From contig NZ_CP034951.1 in the NCBI RefSeq assembly GCF_004022485.1, positions 1,054,001-1,118,000 on the forward strand: a stretch of 64,000 nucleotides of DNA. The letters run 5' to 3'. The stretch is from Aequorivita sp. H23M31. GTDB lineage: Bacteria; Bacteroidota; Bacteroidia; Flavobacteriales; Flavobacteriaceae. The notes below the pieces were generated by a model. The model searched no databases and was not told the DNA's origin. It saw only the letters and a list, made by a program, of their open reading frames with translations. Made by a program: the position numbers and the translations under genes. This document shows positions 47,701 to 55,797 of the stretch, one piece after another (positions within the stretch are counted from its first letter, which is position 1; every line of letters starts with the position of its first letter).

Positions 47701-48194
47701 AGGTCAAATGTTCCGGAAACAGTGTTGTTAAAAACAGAAGTATCATAAAGATACAGGTATCCCCCTGCGGGCATCGTAAACAACCCATTATTATTTATGG
47801 TAGTAGGCCCCGAAATATATCGTGAGGCGCCCGTGGTTAAATTTACCGTTCCGTTATTGGTTAGTGTACCTCCGCCATAAAGTGAGCTGTTGTTCCAATA
47901 AACCGTGGTGTTGCTACTGAATGAGGATGCGTGGGTAAATTGAAGATTGTTATTAATTGTAACCGTAGAAGTGCCCTGCACCTTTATAGATTTTACCGAA
48001 GCTCCAACATTAATGGTCATCGTACTCCCTGTAGGGATTATCACGTCATTGGCAGCCGTTGGTACCTGCGCTGGGTTCCAGTTGTTGGGATTGTTGTAAA
48101 GATCGTTTACAGCTCCCGTCCACGTAATGGTCTGTGCTTGCAAGCCTGAAATGGCTAAACAACAGAAAAGCAGAAAGAATAATAGTTTTTTCAT
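41790..48194 (-). CDS. Giant secreted T9SS surface protein with internal repeats
   Basis: 2134 residues. Signal peptide to about 20 (LLFCCLAISGLQAQ). Residues about 25-830 are a beta-helix-like region built from 181-residue repeats with FTMPAGGYLYLYDTSVFNN and TVSGTFDLQSDAG. Three copies are almost identical in DNA, 543 bases apart. Then five copies of a Ca/cadherin- or HYR-like module (SITPEQIDNGSGAG, DSGSTDNCSIAS, DNGSYDNCSI) alternate with other Ig-like parts. A DNCANAIPFALG domain lies near 1240. Six BspA-like DUF285 repeats occupy about 1790-2000 (GAWDVGNVTSMQEMF). The C-terminal 80 residues are the T9SS sorting domain. Likely an adhesin. Confidence 0.93.
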   Translation of the reverse strand: MKKLLFFLLFCCLAISGLQAQTITWTGAVNDLYNNPNNWNPAQVPTAANDVIIPTGSTMTINVGASVKSIKVQGTSTVTINNNLQFTHASSFSSNTTVYWNNSSLYGGGTLTNNGTVNLTTGASRYISGPTTINNNGLFTMPAGGYLYLYDTSVFNNTVSGTFDLQSDAGLSYNGTEHSFINAGLFKKSAGSGSSLIQPILTNTGTIAVESGTMDMYYHAKYFNGGVYNVTADGVLKVSTTGMNISGTLTGNLDGPLYWTGNFSVPDTATFDFTGDTGVSWASGSLIGGGTLTNESTINLVTGSSRYISGGTTLENIGLFTMPAGGYLYLYDTSVFNNTVSGTFDLQSDAGVSYNGTEHSFINAGLFKKSAGSGTSLIYPILTNTGTIAVESGTMDMYYHAKYFNGGVYNVTADGVLKVSTTGMNISGTLTGNLDGPLYWTGNFSVPDTATFDFTGDTGVSWASGSLIGGGTLTNESTINLVTGTSRYISGGTTLENIGLFTMPAGGYLYLYDTSVFNNTVSGTFDLQSDAWVSYNGTEHSFINAGLFKKSAGSGTSLIYPILTNTGTIAVESGSMDMYYHAKYFNGGVYNVSAGSSLICSSSGMNISGTLTGTLDGPLVWTGNFSVATTATFDFAGTSGVNWNSGDLFGGGILTNASTLNLSTAGSRYISGTVTTLANTGTINFPDGGNLYLYNDTALDNKTTGVIDFQSNATISYNGSGAFKITNAGTITKSEGTGVTYIYPPVTNSGTINVLTGELEFADNFGLNNTIDGVIKGTATIDLPSPANFTNDGTFAPGGSPGMLTVLGTYKSTSSSVLDVEINGLAAGTEYDQLVITGTNAIFEGTVNVDLGFEANVGDSFTIATVSGIIVTKNLASPVFTVYGCREYTFSVSYPADKSVVLTVTNKGEVQPPQVETQNITVQLDVNGEVSITPEQIDNGSGAGCAEGGELTFSLDQTDFTCADIGNNTVVLTVTDENGNSASGTAIVTVEDDMAPSVMAQNITVNLDASGSATIAASDIDSGSTDNCSIASRTLDMSTFNCSNIGTNTVTLTVTDQSGNSNTATVSVTITDSLGACNEAPVAVCLALTMDANADCQGEATARDFDGGSYDPNGNPLTFTLTPIGPFGEGTTQVTLTVSNGTDSDSCTTTITVVDNTPPVANCAAPFTVQLDANGQASISVSDIDNGSTDYCGIMSTSIDVTDFGCGNIGENTVTLTVVDIGGNISTCSTVVTVTDPLGACNESPVNDNCANAIPFALGEAGIIGDNTGATPDGPVMDCAFFDDPVHADVWFSFVAPESGNLTIQTSKIDGSNMGDSQMQILDGCGGNILGCSEDEGAGLFSLIELLCGEYTPGHTYYVQIDSYGLYNNGPFKLTATVDGACAPCEAPELTVYASDSLGSPIDCLNAGDQYYVNVGVSGGSGNDSYTLTDNNGNELTNNLTTNYIAGPYAQTDSVSFTIVGNDNDSCSVTSDMVSAPGPCDQTPVAVCQAVIISSDTNCQGQAVAADFDGGSTDPQGAPLTFTIDPVGPYNVGVTEVTLTVSNGTNSASCTTTVTVVDDTLPVANCAAPFTVQLDESGNASITVDDIDNGSADNCGIASMAIDLENFNCEDVGENNITLTVTDNSGNVSSCTTVVTVEDALAPTVIVQDITVSLDSSGNASIVAADIDNGSYDNCSIATIVLDIEAFTCDNIGANQVALTVTDINGNSASATATVTVQDPLLACGTVAPGDYFITTWRTTVSNESITIPTFLGETYNYSVNWGDGSTISGYTGDATHTYSATGTYTVSISGSFPRIFFNNTAADRMKIKSIEQWGTNVWTSMNGAFAGAGNLVSNATDMPDLSMVTDMYGMFAYARKFNGDANFGNWDVSNVTNMYGMFGGASIFNYPIGGWNVSNVTDMGQMFHGATRFNQDLGAWDVGNVTSMQEMFFAAMRFNAPIGGWDVGNVTNMARMFYHTNRFDQDLGAWDVSKVTDMNNMFKNVTLSTENYDALLNGWSALTLKHNVKFHGGNSKYCAGEPGRIILTSAPNNWTITDGGKDCGVYQSKLDGDGSVLLSEVTLYPNPMKDQLNLGNPDGVELESVTIFDLTGRLVEKVELKGITSGTIIDVSRLSSATYMIIINAENGRKTELLIKE
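46440..47720 (-). repeat. 543-bp in-gene direct repeats, nearly identical
   Basis: The word TACATATCCATTG (minus-strand gene read on the plus strand) recurs at 46459, 47002 and 47545, exactly 543 bases apart, and the surrounding sequence is almost unchanged between copies. This shows recent duplication or gene conversion within the giant gene and would let the copy number vary. Confidence 0.88.
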
Positions 48195-48440
48195 AATTCG
48201 TAGAGTTTAAGAGTTTTTCTTATACATCTTAACGAAGGTTTTTTTAAAGGTCATCATTCCATTCATGGAAATATTTAAAATTTTTAGAAAAAATAATTAA
48301 ATGGAAGTAAAAAAATTATGTTAGTAAATTATAATACTTGCCTATTAGCTATTTACAATATCAAGGATTTCCAATCATTGAGGAATAAATCCGAATATCT
48401 AGTTTATACCTATATTTGAATTTCAACTAAAAACATTACT

Positions 48441-49301
48441 ATGAGACTAACTATCACTTTTTTAATTTTAATTTTCATCTTAGGATGCAAACAAACATCT
48501 GAAAACAAAACCGTTATGACTTCTGAAACCGAGGAATTACAGGATGGTGCTTCCTTTATAACCGATGAAGAATTTGAGACTTTAGACGTGGACAATTTTA
48601 ATGATTTTCTGGCAAACGAAAATGATTATTTAGAGTCAGAAGTTTTGATGTTATTCTATCCAGGGAATATTGAAGGTGGTGGGGAAGAAGAAATAATTGA
48701 TGTACGGGAAGAAGTTTTGGAAAACGGCAACACTATGATTTTTTTAACTCACGATAATCTCGAACAACCATCTATAAAAGGATATAAATATATCCTGGAA
48801 CTAAAAAGAGATAACAATAGATGGAAAGTGGTCTCTGCAAAAAGGAATTGGAGATATTATGAAGGTAAAGGACATACATATTGGGGAATAGATCAAAAAC
48901 CAAGCTCAAGAAGCATCCGTGAAGTAGAACCCAGTGCAATTGATAACTCTGAGGGCGACGAAAATTTTAAGTACTTGACAATAGGATTCTTTAATCGCCA
49001 TTTGGGAACCCTAGAAGAGAAACTTTCTGGGAAGGAGGTTATGCGTTTATTTTTGTCCAGAGAAGAGGAATCGAAAGAAGGAAATCAAATAGAAACCCTC
49101 AAGGAAGAAGTTTTGCCAAACGGCAATACTATGGTAACCCTGGTTGAAGATAACCTTATGGACGATTCCATGAAAGCAGAGCAACATATTATGGAGTTAA
49201 AAAAAGAAGAGGGTATGTGGCACGTAGTTTACGTCAAAACCAACTGGAAATGTCGCGAAGGGAGAGGCCATACGGATTGGGGTATTGATTTGTGCCTATA
49301 G
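48441..49301 (+). CDS. Lipoprotein with two tandem copies of one domain
   Basis: 286 residues with a lipobox leader (ILIFILGC, Cys near 16). Two copies of a domain of about 110 residues follow (about 30-145 and 165-280). Each has a variable start, EEVLxNGNTMxxL near its middle, a xIxELK strand, a Trp-rich strand (NRWKVVSAKRNWR and GMWHVVYVKTNWK) and a closing GxGHTxWGID. The copies are diverged by perhaps half, so the duplication is old. I do not recognise the family. A TATATTTG element sits at 48411-48418, 23 bases before the ATG. Confidence 0.75.
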   Translation: MRLTITFLILIFILGCKQTSENKTVMTSETEELQDGASFITDEEFETLDVDNFNDFLANENDYLESEVLMLFYPGNIEGGGEEEIIDVREEVLENGNTMIFLTHDNLEQPSIKGYKYILELKRDNNRWKVVSAKRNWRYYEGKGHTYWGIDQKPSSRSIREVEPSAIDNSEGDENFKYLTIGFFNRHLGTLEEKLSGKEVMRLFLSREEESKEGNQIETLKEEVLPNGNTMVTLVEDNLMDDSMKAEQHIMELKKEEGMWHVVYVKTNWKCREGRGHTDWGIDLCL

Positions 49302-49336
49302 AAACGCAGGGTCTCGCGTCTCCAAAATGCATTACC

Positions 49337-49358
49337 GCGGCGCAACGCATTGCGCCGC
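49337..49358. terminator. GC-rich hairpin between convergent genes
   Basis: GCGGCGCAA and TTGCGCCGC form a perfect 9-bp stem with a 4-base loop. No long T run follows, so it may be a repeat element that also serves as a barrier between the convergent genes on either side. Confidence 0.55.
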
Positions 49359-49387
49359 TACAAATCATATTTAATTTCTCCCGACAA

Positions 49388-49966
49388 CTATCGGGATCGT
49401 TCGCCTCCACCGATTATCCTCGAAACAATTCCCTTCTGATCTGTAAATTCTGCATAAATAATTCCAGCTAAGTGTAGGACAATAAAGGCCACCAAATAAT
49501 ATATGCCCAATACGTGGATTTCTTCCAACGGTTTTTTCCAATCTTTGGGTCCCCATTCAATTAAAATTCCTGTAACTAAAGACACTATTACGCATATATA
49601 AAAAATGATGTATGTCCATTTTTGAAACCTTTGTTTTGCACTTAGATTTTTATTCAATGGACTCTGAAATTTCATTTCATCAAAGAAAGGTAGCGTAAAA
49701 CGTATGGCAAACAATCCGACTAAAATATATCCTAAATAAATATGCCAATCCCACATTGGCTTGCGGATTTGTTTTGCCATTGCTACAATTTGTTCGCGGG
49801 AAAGAGATTGGTCAGTAGAATTAAGATAATCCTGGATGATATCTGCCATATGGTATTTATTCATCCATGTTATCCTTAAAAATATCGTGACTAATAAAAG
49901 CAGAAACGTAATTGCAACCGCCCAGTGGATGATTCGGTAAATTGGGGAATAATTTGTTGTTTTCAT
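49388..49966 (-). CDS. Cytochrome b561-like membrane protein
   Basis: The 192 residues contain four hydrophobic helices, each with His candidates for heme: RIIHWAVAITFLLLL (His 14), DWHIYLGYILVGLF (His near 75) and EIHVLGIYYLVAFIVLHLAG (two His near 150 and 163). This is the pattern of the b-type cytochrome subunits of hydrogenase and cytochrome b561 families, which pass electrons to or from quinones. It lies 160 bases after cusB on the same strand, past a terminator, so its link with the metal-efflux genes is doubtful. Confidence 0.85.
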   Translation of the reverse strand: MKTTNYSPIYRIIHWAVAITFLLLLVTIFLRITWMNKYHMADIIQDYLNSTDQSLSREQIVAMAKQIRKPMWDWHIYLGYILVGLFAIRFTLPFFDEMKFQSPLNKNLSAKQRFQKWTYIIFYICVIVSLVTGILIEWGPKDWKKPLEEIHVLGIYYLVAFIVLHLAGIIYAEFTDQKGIVSRIIGGGERSR

Positions 49967-50049
49967 TTTCTGTTGTCGGTTATTTGTTATCGGTTTCCGA
50001 TGTCGAGTGTCAGTTATTCAGGTTCTGGAGTCTCCAGACCTACAAGGAG

Positions 50050-50077
50050 GTTTTCTTTTTGCTTCCAAAAAGAAAAC
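50050..50077 (-). terminator. Terminator after cusB-like gene
   Basis: A perfect 12-bp stem (GTTTTCTTTTTG / CAAAAAGAAAAC) with a 4-base loop lies about 50 bases past the stop of the CusB-like gene. The adjoining sequence carries a dispersed TTCGACAAGCTCAG repeat. Confidence 0.75.
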
Positions 50078-50125
50078 AACACTTCGACAAGCTCAGCACA
50101 CCGCACCTTGCAGGTCATTTCGATT

Positions 50126-51298
50126 TCACTCCAGACTCCCCTCCTCTGCCTGCAAAAGTACAAAGCCACCTTTGGTCAAGTACTTTTTATCCAAAGGAAT
50201 TTCAGATTTAATTTCTGTGAATCCATTATAATTATCCGCTATTTCTACTTCTATGGGGCGCAATTCATATCCATCGACATTTTCATTTTCCACCAAAAGC
50301 ACATAGTTCTTGCCTTCCAATTCCACAACCGCATCCTCGGGAAGTGCTAGACTTGTGGAGGTGCCCGTGACTATATCGGCTTCCACAAACATTCCAGCGG
50401 TAAATTTATTTTCATCCTCTTCATCAATATGCCCGTGGATCATTGCAATCCTGCTTTTGGAATCGATGGTGGTTCCCACTAAATGTACCTCACCTTTAAA
50501 TAGTTCTTGAGAAGCTTCGGGGACTTTAAACAAGATTTCCTGATCTTTCTTTATCTGCATCAAATCCTTTTCAAAAATCTTCAGTTCCAAATGAATATGG
50601 TCGGTGTTCATTATCTCCATAATCTTGTCGGCGGGGGAAACGTAAGTGCCTATATTCACCAAGACATTAGTGACATTTCCATCAATCGGGCTGTATATAT
50701 TTACCTGCGACACTATATTTCCATCCAACACCGAAGCAGGATTGATATTGAGCATTTGCAGACTTTTCTTTAAACTATTGCTGCGCCCCAAAGCTGTTTT
50801 ATATTCACTTTCGGCCTTTAAAAAACTCTTTTGGGAAGAGATATTCTCCTCCAACATCGTTTTCTGGCGTTCATATTCCGATTTTAAATAGGTGAGCTGT
50901 TCGGCAGTTTCCAAATAGTTTTGCTGCATACTAATAAAATCCGGATTTTCAATGGTTACCAACCTATCCCCCTTCTTCACCTTATCGCCCACCAACAAGG
51001 GTGTATTCTTGATATACCCACCAGAAAACGCACTGATAACCGCCATATTTTGTGGCGGGACGTCAATTGTTCCAGTAGAATGCACGGTTTCGGCAAAAGG
51101 TTTTTCAGTTAGACTCCCTATTTCCATCTTGGCACTTTCAAATTGTGCTTTAGTGAGGTTAATTACGTCACTCCTCCCCTCTGCGCCTGTCCCGAACTCG
51201 CTTCGGGAGGAGGCTGGGAGGGAACTTTCATTTTTATCATTGCCACAACCCAAAAAGGCAAAGGCGCTGAATAGAAAAATATATTTTATAGCATTCAT
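50126..51298 (-). CDS. RND efflux periplasmic adaptor (CusB/CzcB-like)
   Basis: 390 residues. Lipoprotein leader FAFLGC (Cys near 18), then a linker (about 20-40), then the adaptor domains: beta-barrel and lipoyl halves (IDVPPQNMAVISAFSGGYI, GDKVKKGDRLVTIENPD), a helical hairpin (about 105-150) and the return lipoyl strand (YSPIDGNVTNVLVNIGTYV). It joins the inner-membrane pump to the outer-membrane channel for export of Cu/Ag, Co, Zn or Cd. It starts 11 bases after the CusA-TolC gene stop. The linker is partly encoded by a dispersed repeat (51172-51231). Confidence 0.93.
   Translation of the reverse strand: MNAIKYIFLFSAFAFLGCGNDKNESSLPASSRSEFGTGAEGRSDVINLTKAQFESAKMEIGSLTEKPFAETVHSTGTIDVPPQNMAVISAFSGGYIKNTPLLVGDKVKKGDRLVTIENPDFISMQQNYLETAEQLTYLKSEYERQKTMLEENISSQKSFLKAESEYKTALGRSNSLKKSLQMLNINPASVLDGNIVSQVNIYSPIDGNVTNVLVNIGTYVSPADKIMEIMNTDHIHLELKIFEKDLMQIKKDQEILFKVPEASQELFKGEVHLVGTTIDSKSRIAMIHGHIDEEDENKFTAGMFVEADIVTGTSTSLALPEDAVVELEGKNYVLLVENENVDGYELRPIEVEIADNYNGFTEIKSEIPLDKKYLTKGGFVLLQAEEGSLE
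51172..51231. repeat. Dispersed intergenic-type repeat inside the CusB coding sequence
   Basis: A C/G-rich stretch with the hairpin CCCGAA-CTCGC-TTCGGG (51191-51207), flanked by CTCCCCTCTGC and GGAGGCTGGGAGGG, reads in frame as the adaptor's Ser/Gly/Glu-rich linker. Its composition is unlike the gene around it and like the intergenic repeats elsewhere in the window. Confidence 0.6.
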
Positions 51299-51309
51299 AA
51301 CTATGATTT

Positions 51310-54300
51310 TTATAAGGTTAAATAGTTGATGGCAACTACTGTTTGATTGTATTTGTTTAGGTTTTCGAGATATTGCAATTCGATCTCGTAAACATTTTCC
51401 AAGCTTTGTATGTATTGAAAAAAGTCTATTTCTCCATTCTTAAAACTTCCCAGGGCGGTCTTTAAAATTTCATCGGAAAGCGTTTTCCCTTCCTCTTCAT
51501 AATATCGCAGGGCCTCTTCATATTTAAAAAGCTCGCTCATCAATTTTGTCCTCTTCGAATTCAATTGAAGACTGAAATCTTCCGCCTGTTGCTCGCTGAT
51601 TTCGACAGCAAGTTTGGACGCTTTTATCCTTGAGGCACTCCCGCTGAAGAATATGGGGATTTTTAATCCAATCTGATATTTATATAAATTTTCATTCAAA
51701 GATGGATTGCTTCCCAAGGAATACGAAAAACTGATATCGGGCAATAAGTGCTGCTTTTCAAGACTCCGTTTTGCGTGGAATACTTCCTTTTGGTTTTGAT
51801 AATATTCTCTTCCCGGATGCGAAGCAGGCGTTTCCAGATTGAGGTTGAGTTTTTCCATAGGAAGTCTTTCAAGACCTAAACTATCTTTAGTTTGCACTAT
51901 GATTTGCAGTTGTTCCAATGCAATTTTCACATCCTCCTGACTTTGAAGATAATCGGTTTCCAATTTGCGTTGTTTGGCCCTGGCGGTTATTTTCTCCAGA
52001 TAATTAGTTTCTCCAAGTTCAAAGCGTCGCTGGGCGGAATGGGCGAAGTTTTGGTACAAACTGTCCAATTTCCGATACACTTCTTCCCGATTACTTTCAT
52101 ATTGAAACTGATAATAAGCCGCCGCTACCATTCCTTTGGTTCTTAGAATCTGAAGCTCGTGTTGGCTGCTTTGCATTTCAAATTGGCTTCGATTTACTTT
52201 TCTTTCGGCGAAATAGACCGTAGGGAAAAGAATATCCTGCTGCACTCCATAAACATCCAGCGGAAGGTTGTTGGGCGCGATATTGTTTTCGTCGTATTCA
52301 TAAAATATATGCGTCTTGTCAAAACCGAAAGCACTTCCTATTAATGCTTCTGCCTGATCTTTTTGTAGACCTGAAGCTTTTAATCCCAAGTTATTTTCCA
52401 GTGCCATCTGTTGCAATTCTTCCAAAGTCTTTGGGTTTTCCTGAGACATTCCTGAAAATCCAAAAAACAATATCAAAAGAACTGTGGGAATCGTTTTTCC
52501 CAACTTTATAGGATTATCTTTCTTTTTATCCGAATCAAAAATGGAGTACAAAACGGGCAGAACCACTAAGGTCAAAATAAATGCGGTAATCATTCCACCG
52601 ATTACTACCGTTGCCAAAGGACGTTGCACCTCGGCACCGGCATTTGTGGAAATAGCCATCGGCAAAAAGCCCAAAGCGGTTGAAGAAGCGGTGAGCAATA
52701 CCGCCCGCAACCTGTCCTTGGAACCTTGAATAATCAGTTGGTGCCTGTCTTTCATTCCTTCTTTTTTAAGTTCCTTAAAATGTTCTATCAAGATAATTCC
52801 GTTGAGCACGGCCACCCCAAAAAGTGCAATAAACCCAACACCTGCCGAAATACTAAAAGGCATCCCCCGAATCCAGAGAAGAAATACCCCACCCACCGCG
52901 GCCAGGGGAATCGCAGAGTAAATCATCAGCGCTTCCTTAACGGAGTTAAAGGCGAAATACAGCATCACAAAAATGAGGAGCAAGGCAACGGGAACGGCCA
53001 CAAACAATCGTTGTTTAGCGCTTTGCAGGTTTTCAAACTGACCGCCATAATCGATGGTATAACCCACGGGAAGCTTAATGTTTTCGTTTATCAATTTTTG
53101 CACATCGTCCACTACGCTTTGTAAATCCCGGTTTCGGACATTTACGCCTACTACGATTCTGCGTTTGGTGTCGTCCCTGGAAATCTGTGCCGCACCCTTG
53201 GAATAAGTGATTTCTGCAAGTTCCCTCAAAGGAATCTTATCACCCGATGGCGTATCCACATATAAATTTTGAAGATTTGAAATATCATTTCTATGTCCTT
53301 CTTCCAATCGCATTACCAAATCAAAACGCTTTTCTCCTTCAAAAACACTTCCTGCAGCTCTTCCTGCAAATCCCATTGCGATCATTTGGTTTAGTTCTTC
53401 TATGTTCAACCCATAACGACCGATTTTAGCACGATCAAATTTGACTTTCATTTCTGGCAAACCAGCTACTTTTTCCACAATAATATCATCAGCCCCAGCT
53501 ACGCCTTCAATCAGGTTTTTGATTTCGTGACCTTTTTTATCCAGGATATCCAAATCATCTCCAAAAATCTTAATGGCAATATCGGCGCGAACGCCCGTAA
53601 TCAGCTCATTAAAACGCATTTCGATGGGTTGGCTGAATTCCACTTCCATTCCGGGAATTACTGCCAACGCCTCCTCAAATTCAGCGGCCAGTTCATTCTT
53701 TGTTTTGGCTTTTTTCCATTCCTTGATAGGATGAAGGGTGATGATGACATCGGTTTCTTCCATCGACATTGGGTCCGTGGGCACTTCTGCCGCACCGATT
53801 CGAGTGACTACTTGATTGACCTCATCGGGGAATTTTTCGATTAGAATTTTCTCAATCTGAGTAGTTATTTCGATGGTGTTGGTAAGGGAAGTTCCTGTTT
53901 TTAATACGGGTTGGATTACAAAGTCACCTTCATCCAAGGTGGGGATAAATTCACTTCCCATAGTAGAGAAAATAAATCCAGTTACTATCAGCATAATAAC
54001 TGCAATCCCGATTACCAATCCTCTTGCGCGCAAGGCCCATCGGATTATTGGATCATACAACCTATTGAGGAAATCCATTATCCGTACTGAAATATTTTTG
54101 GGCGAAACTTTCGTAGGTTTTAAAAACATCGACGCGGCTACAGGAACGTAGGTGAAACACAACAACATCGTTCCCAGCATCGCAAAGCTGAAGGTCAGGG
54201 CCATCGGACGGAACATTTTACCTTCCACCCCGCTCAAGGATAGAATTGGGATAAATACAATCAGAATAATCAGCTGTCCAAAAACGGCGGCATTCATCAT

Positions 54301-55644
54301 TTTTGTGGTTCCCTCTTCGGTAATATTCTCCTGAGCTACCCTCCTATCACTTGTGGAAAGGGAATTTAATTGCAGTACTTTTTTGTTGATCTGGAAGGCG
54401 ACAAACTCCACAATAATCACCGCGCCGTCAATAATAATCCCAAAGTCGATTGCGCCCAAACTCATCAAATTCGCATCTATTTTAAACAGATACATCATTG
54501 AAAGAGTAAACAGCAACGACAGCGGAATCACCGATGCTACTACCAATCCAGAACGCCAGTTCCCCAATAGAAGCACCACAACAAAAATCACGATCAGGAT
54601 TCCTATAATCAGGTTTTCTGCAACGGTGTGTGTGGTTTTTTCAATCAGTATGCTTCTGTCCAAAAATGGGTTTATATACACGCCTTCTGGCAAGGAAGAG
54701 GAAATTTCCTCCACTCTTTTTTGAACGGCATCGATCACCTTGTCGGAATGGCCGCCCTTGATCATCATTATTTGTCCGAGTACTTTTTCGCCTTCACCAT
54801 TTCCGGTAATTGCCCCAAAACGCATCGCACTTCCAAACTGCACTTTGGCAACATCCTTAATATAAATGGGAAGACCATCTTGATTCCGTACGGAAATATT
54901 CCCGATATCTTCCAAGGAAGTCACCAATCCTTCGCCTCGAATAAAATAGGCCTGATTGCTTTTTTCAATATAGCCACCCCCAGAAATACTGTTGTTCTTT
55001 TCAAGAGCAGTATAAATTTCTCCAGCGGTAATGCCCATCGCGTTAAGCTTATTGGTATTGATGGCAACCTCATATTGCTTTAGATTTCCGCCCCAAGTGT
55101 TCACCTCCACTACCCCGGGAATTCCGGAAAGTTGTCTTTTTATGATCCAATCCTGAATAGTACGCAGATCTGTCAGCGAATACTTATCCTTAAATTCAGG
55201 TTCTACGTCCAAAACATATTGATAGATTTCACCAAGACCTGTGGTGATGGGTCCCATTTCCGGCGTACCAAAACCTTCCGGGATTTTCTCGGCAGCGGAT
55301 TGTATCTTTTCGGCAATGAGTTGGCGAGGAAGGTACATTCCCATATCCTCCTCAAAGACGATGGTCACCACTGAAAGGCCGAATCGGGAAATGGAACGTA
55401 TCTCCAAAACTCCGGGCAGGTTCGCCATTTCGAGCTCCACGGGATAGGTAATAAACTGTTCCATATCTTCCGTTGAAAGATTGCGGGAGGTGGTAATTAC
55501 CTGCACCTGATTATTGGTAATATCGGGAACCGCCCCAATGGAAATACGGGTGATTGAGAATATTCCGAAGATGATAAGCGCCATTGTGAAGAGCCCAATA
55601 ATCAGTTTATTCTTTATACTGAAATGAATAATTTTTGATAGCAT
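51310..55644 (-). CDS. CusA/CzcA-type RND pump fused to a TolC-like outer membrane factor
   Basis: 1444 residues. Residues 1 to about 1035 are the heavy-metal RND pump: first helix, PGVLEIRSISRFGLS, the membrane block DFGIIIDGAVIIVE, GSEFIPTLDEGDF and PLAAVGGVFLLW near the end. About residue 1045 brings a second hydrophobic segment IPTVLLILFFGFSGMSQ, and about 1060-1444 is the TolC family (NPKTLEELQQMALENN, helical repeats LRTKGMVAAAYYQFQYES and FSLQLNSKRTKLMSELF). The fusion puts pump and outer-membrane channel in one frame. It exports divalent metals or Cu/Ag together with the adaptor gene that follows. The junction resembles an uncleaved or cleavable signal peptide. Confidence 0.93.
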   Translation of the reverse strand: MLSKIIHFSIKNKLIIGLFTMALIIFGIFSITRISIGAVPDITNNQVQVITTSRNLSTEDMEQFITYPVELEMANLPGVLEIRSISRFGLSVVTIVFEEDMGMYLPRQLIAEKIQSAAEKIPEGFGTPEMGPITTGLGEIYQYVLDVEPEFKDKYSLTDLRTIQDWIIKRQLSGIPGVVEVNTWGGNLKQYEVAINTNKLNAMGITAGEIYTALEKNNSISGGGYIEKSNQAYFIRGEGLVTSLEDIGNISVRNQDGLPIYIKDVAKVQFGSAMRFGAITGNGEGEKVLGQIMMIKGGHSDKVIDAVQKRVEEISSSLPEGVYINPFLDRSILIEKTTHTVAENLIIGILIVIFVVVLLLGNWRSGLVVASVIPLSLLFTLSMMYLFKIDANLMSLGAIDFGIIIDGAVIIVEFVAFQINKKVLQLNSLSTSDRRVAQENITEEGTTKMMNAAVFGQLIILIVFIPILSLSGVEGKMFRPMALTFSFAMLGTMLLCFTYVPVAASMFLKPTKVSPKNISVRIMDFLNRLYDPIIRWALRARGLVIGIAVIMLIVTGFIFSTMGSEFIPTLDEGDFVIQPVLKTGTSLTNTIEITTQIEKILIEKFPDEVNQVVTRIGAAEVPTDPMSMEETDVIITLHPIKEWKKAKTKNELAAEFEEALAVIPGMEVEFSQPIEMRFNELITGVRADIAIKIFGDDLDILDKKGHEIKNLIEGVAGADDIIVEKVAGLPEMKVKFDRAKIGRYGLNIEELNQMIAMGFAGRAAGSVFEGEKRFDLVMRLEEGHRNDISNLQNLYVDTPSGDKIPLRELAEITYSKGAAQISRDDTKRRIVVGVNVRNRDLQSVVDDVQKLINENIKLPVGYTIDYGGQFENLQSAKQRLFVAVPVALLLIFVMLYFAFNSVKEALMIYSAIPLAAVGGVFLLWIRGMPFSISAGVGFIALFGVAVLNGIILIEHFKELKKEGMKDRHQLIIQGSKDRLRAVLLTASSTALGFLPMAISTNAGAEVQRPLATVVIGGMITAFILTLVVLPVLYSIFDSDKKKDNPIKLGKTIPTVLLILFFGFSGMSQENPKTLEELQQMALENNLGLKASGLQKDQAEALIGSAFGFDKTHIFYEYDENNIAPNNLPLDVYGVQQDILFPTVYFAERKVNRSQFEMQSSQHELQILRTKGMVAAAYYQFQYESNREEVYRKLDSLYQNFAHSAQRRFELGETNYLEKITARAKQRKLETDYLQSQEDVKIALEQLQIIVQTKDSLGLERLPMEKLNLNLETPASHPGREYYQNQKEVFHAKRSLEKQHLLPDISFSYSLGSNPSLNENLYKYQIGLKIPIFFSGSASRIKASKLAVEISEQQAEDFSLQLNSKRTKLMSELFKYEEALRYYEEEGKTLSDEILKTALGSFKNGEIDFFQYIQSLENVYEIELQYLENLNKYNQTVVAINYLTL

Positions 55645-55797
55645 AATTAAATGAAACCTTTAGAATCTCAACTTCAGAAACAGGAGAAGTCGAAAAATGA
55701 AACCAGGATTTTCGGTTTTAGAGCTGTCAAATTATGGACAGCAATAAACCATTACAGTTAGCGGGGAAAAGAATTCCCAGCCAGAACTGTTATTTAA

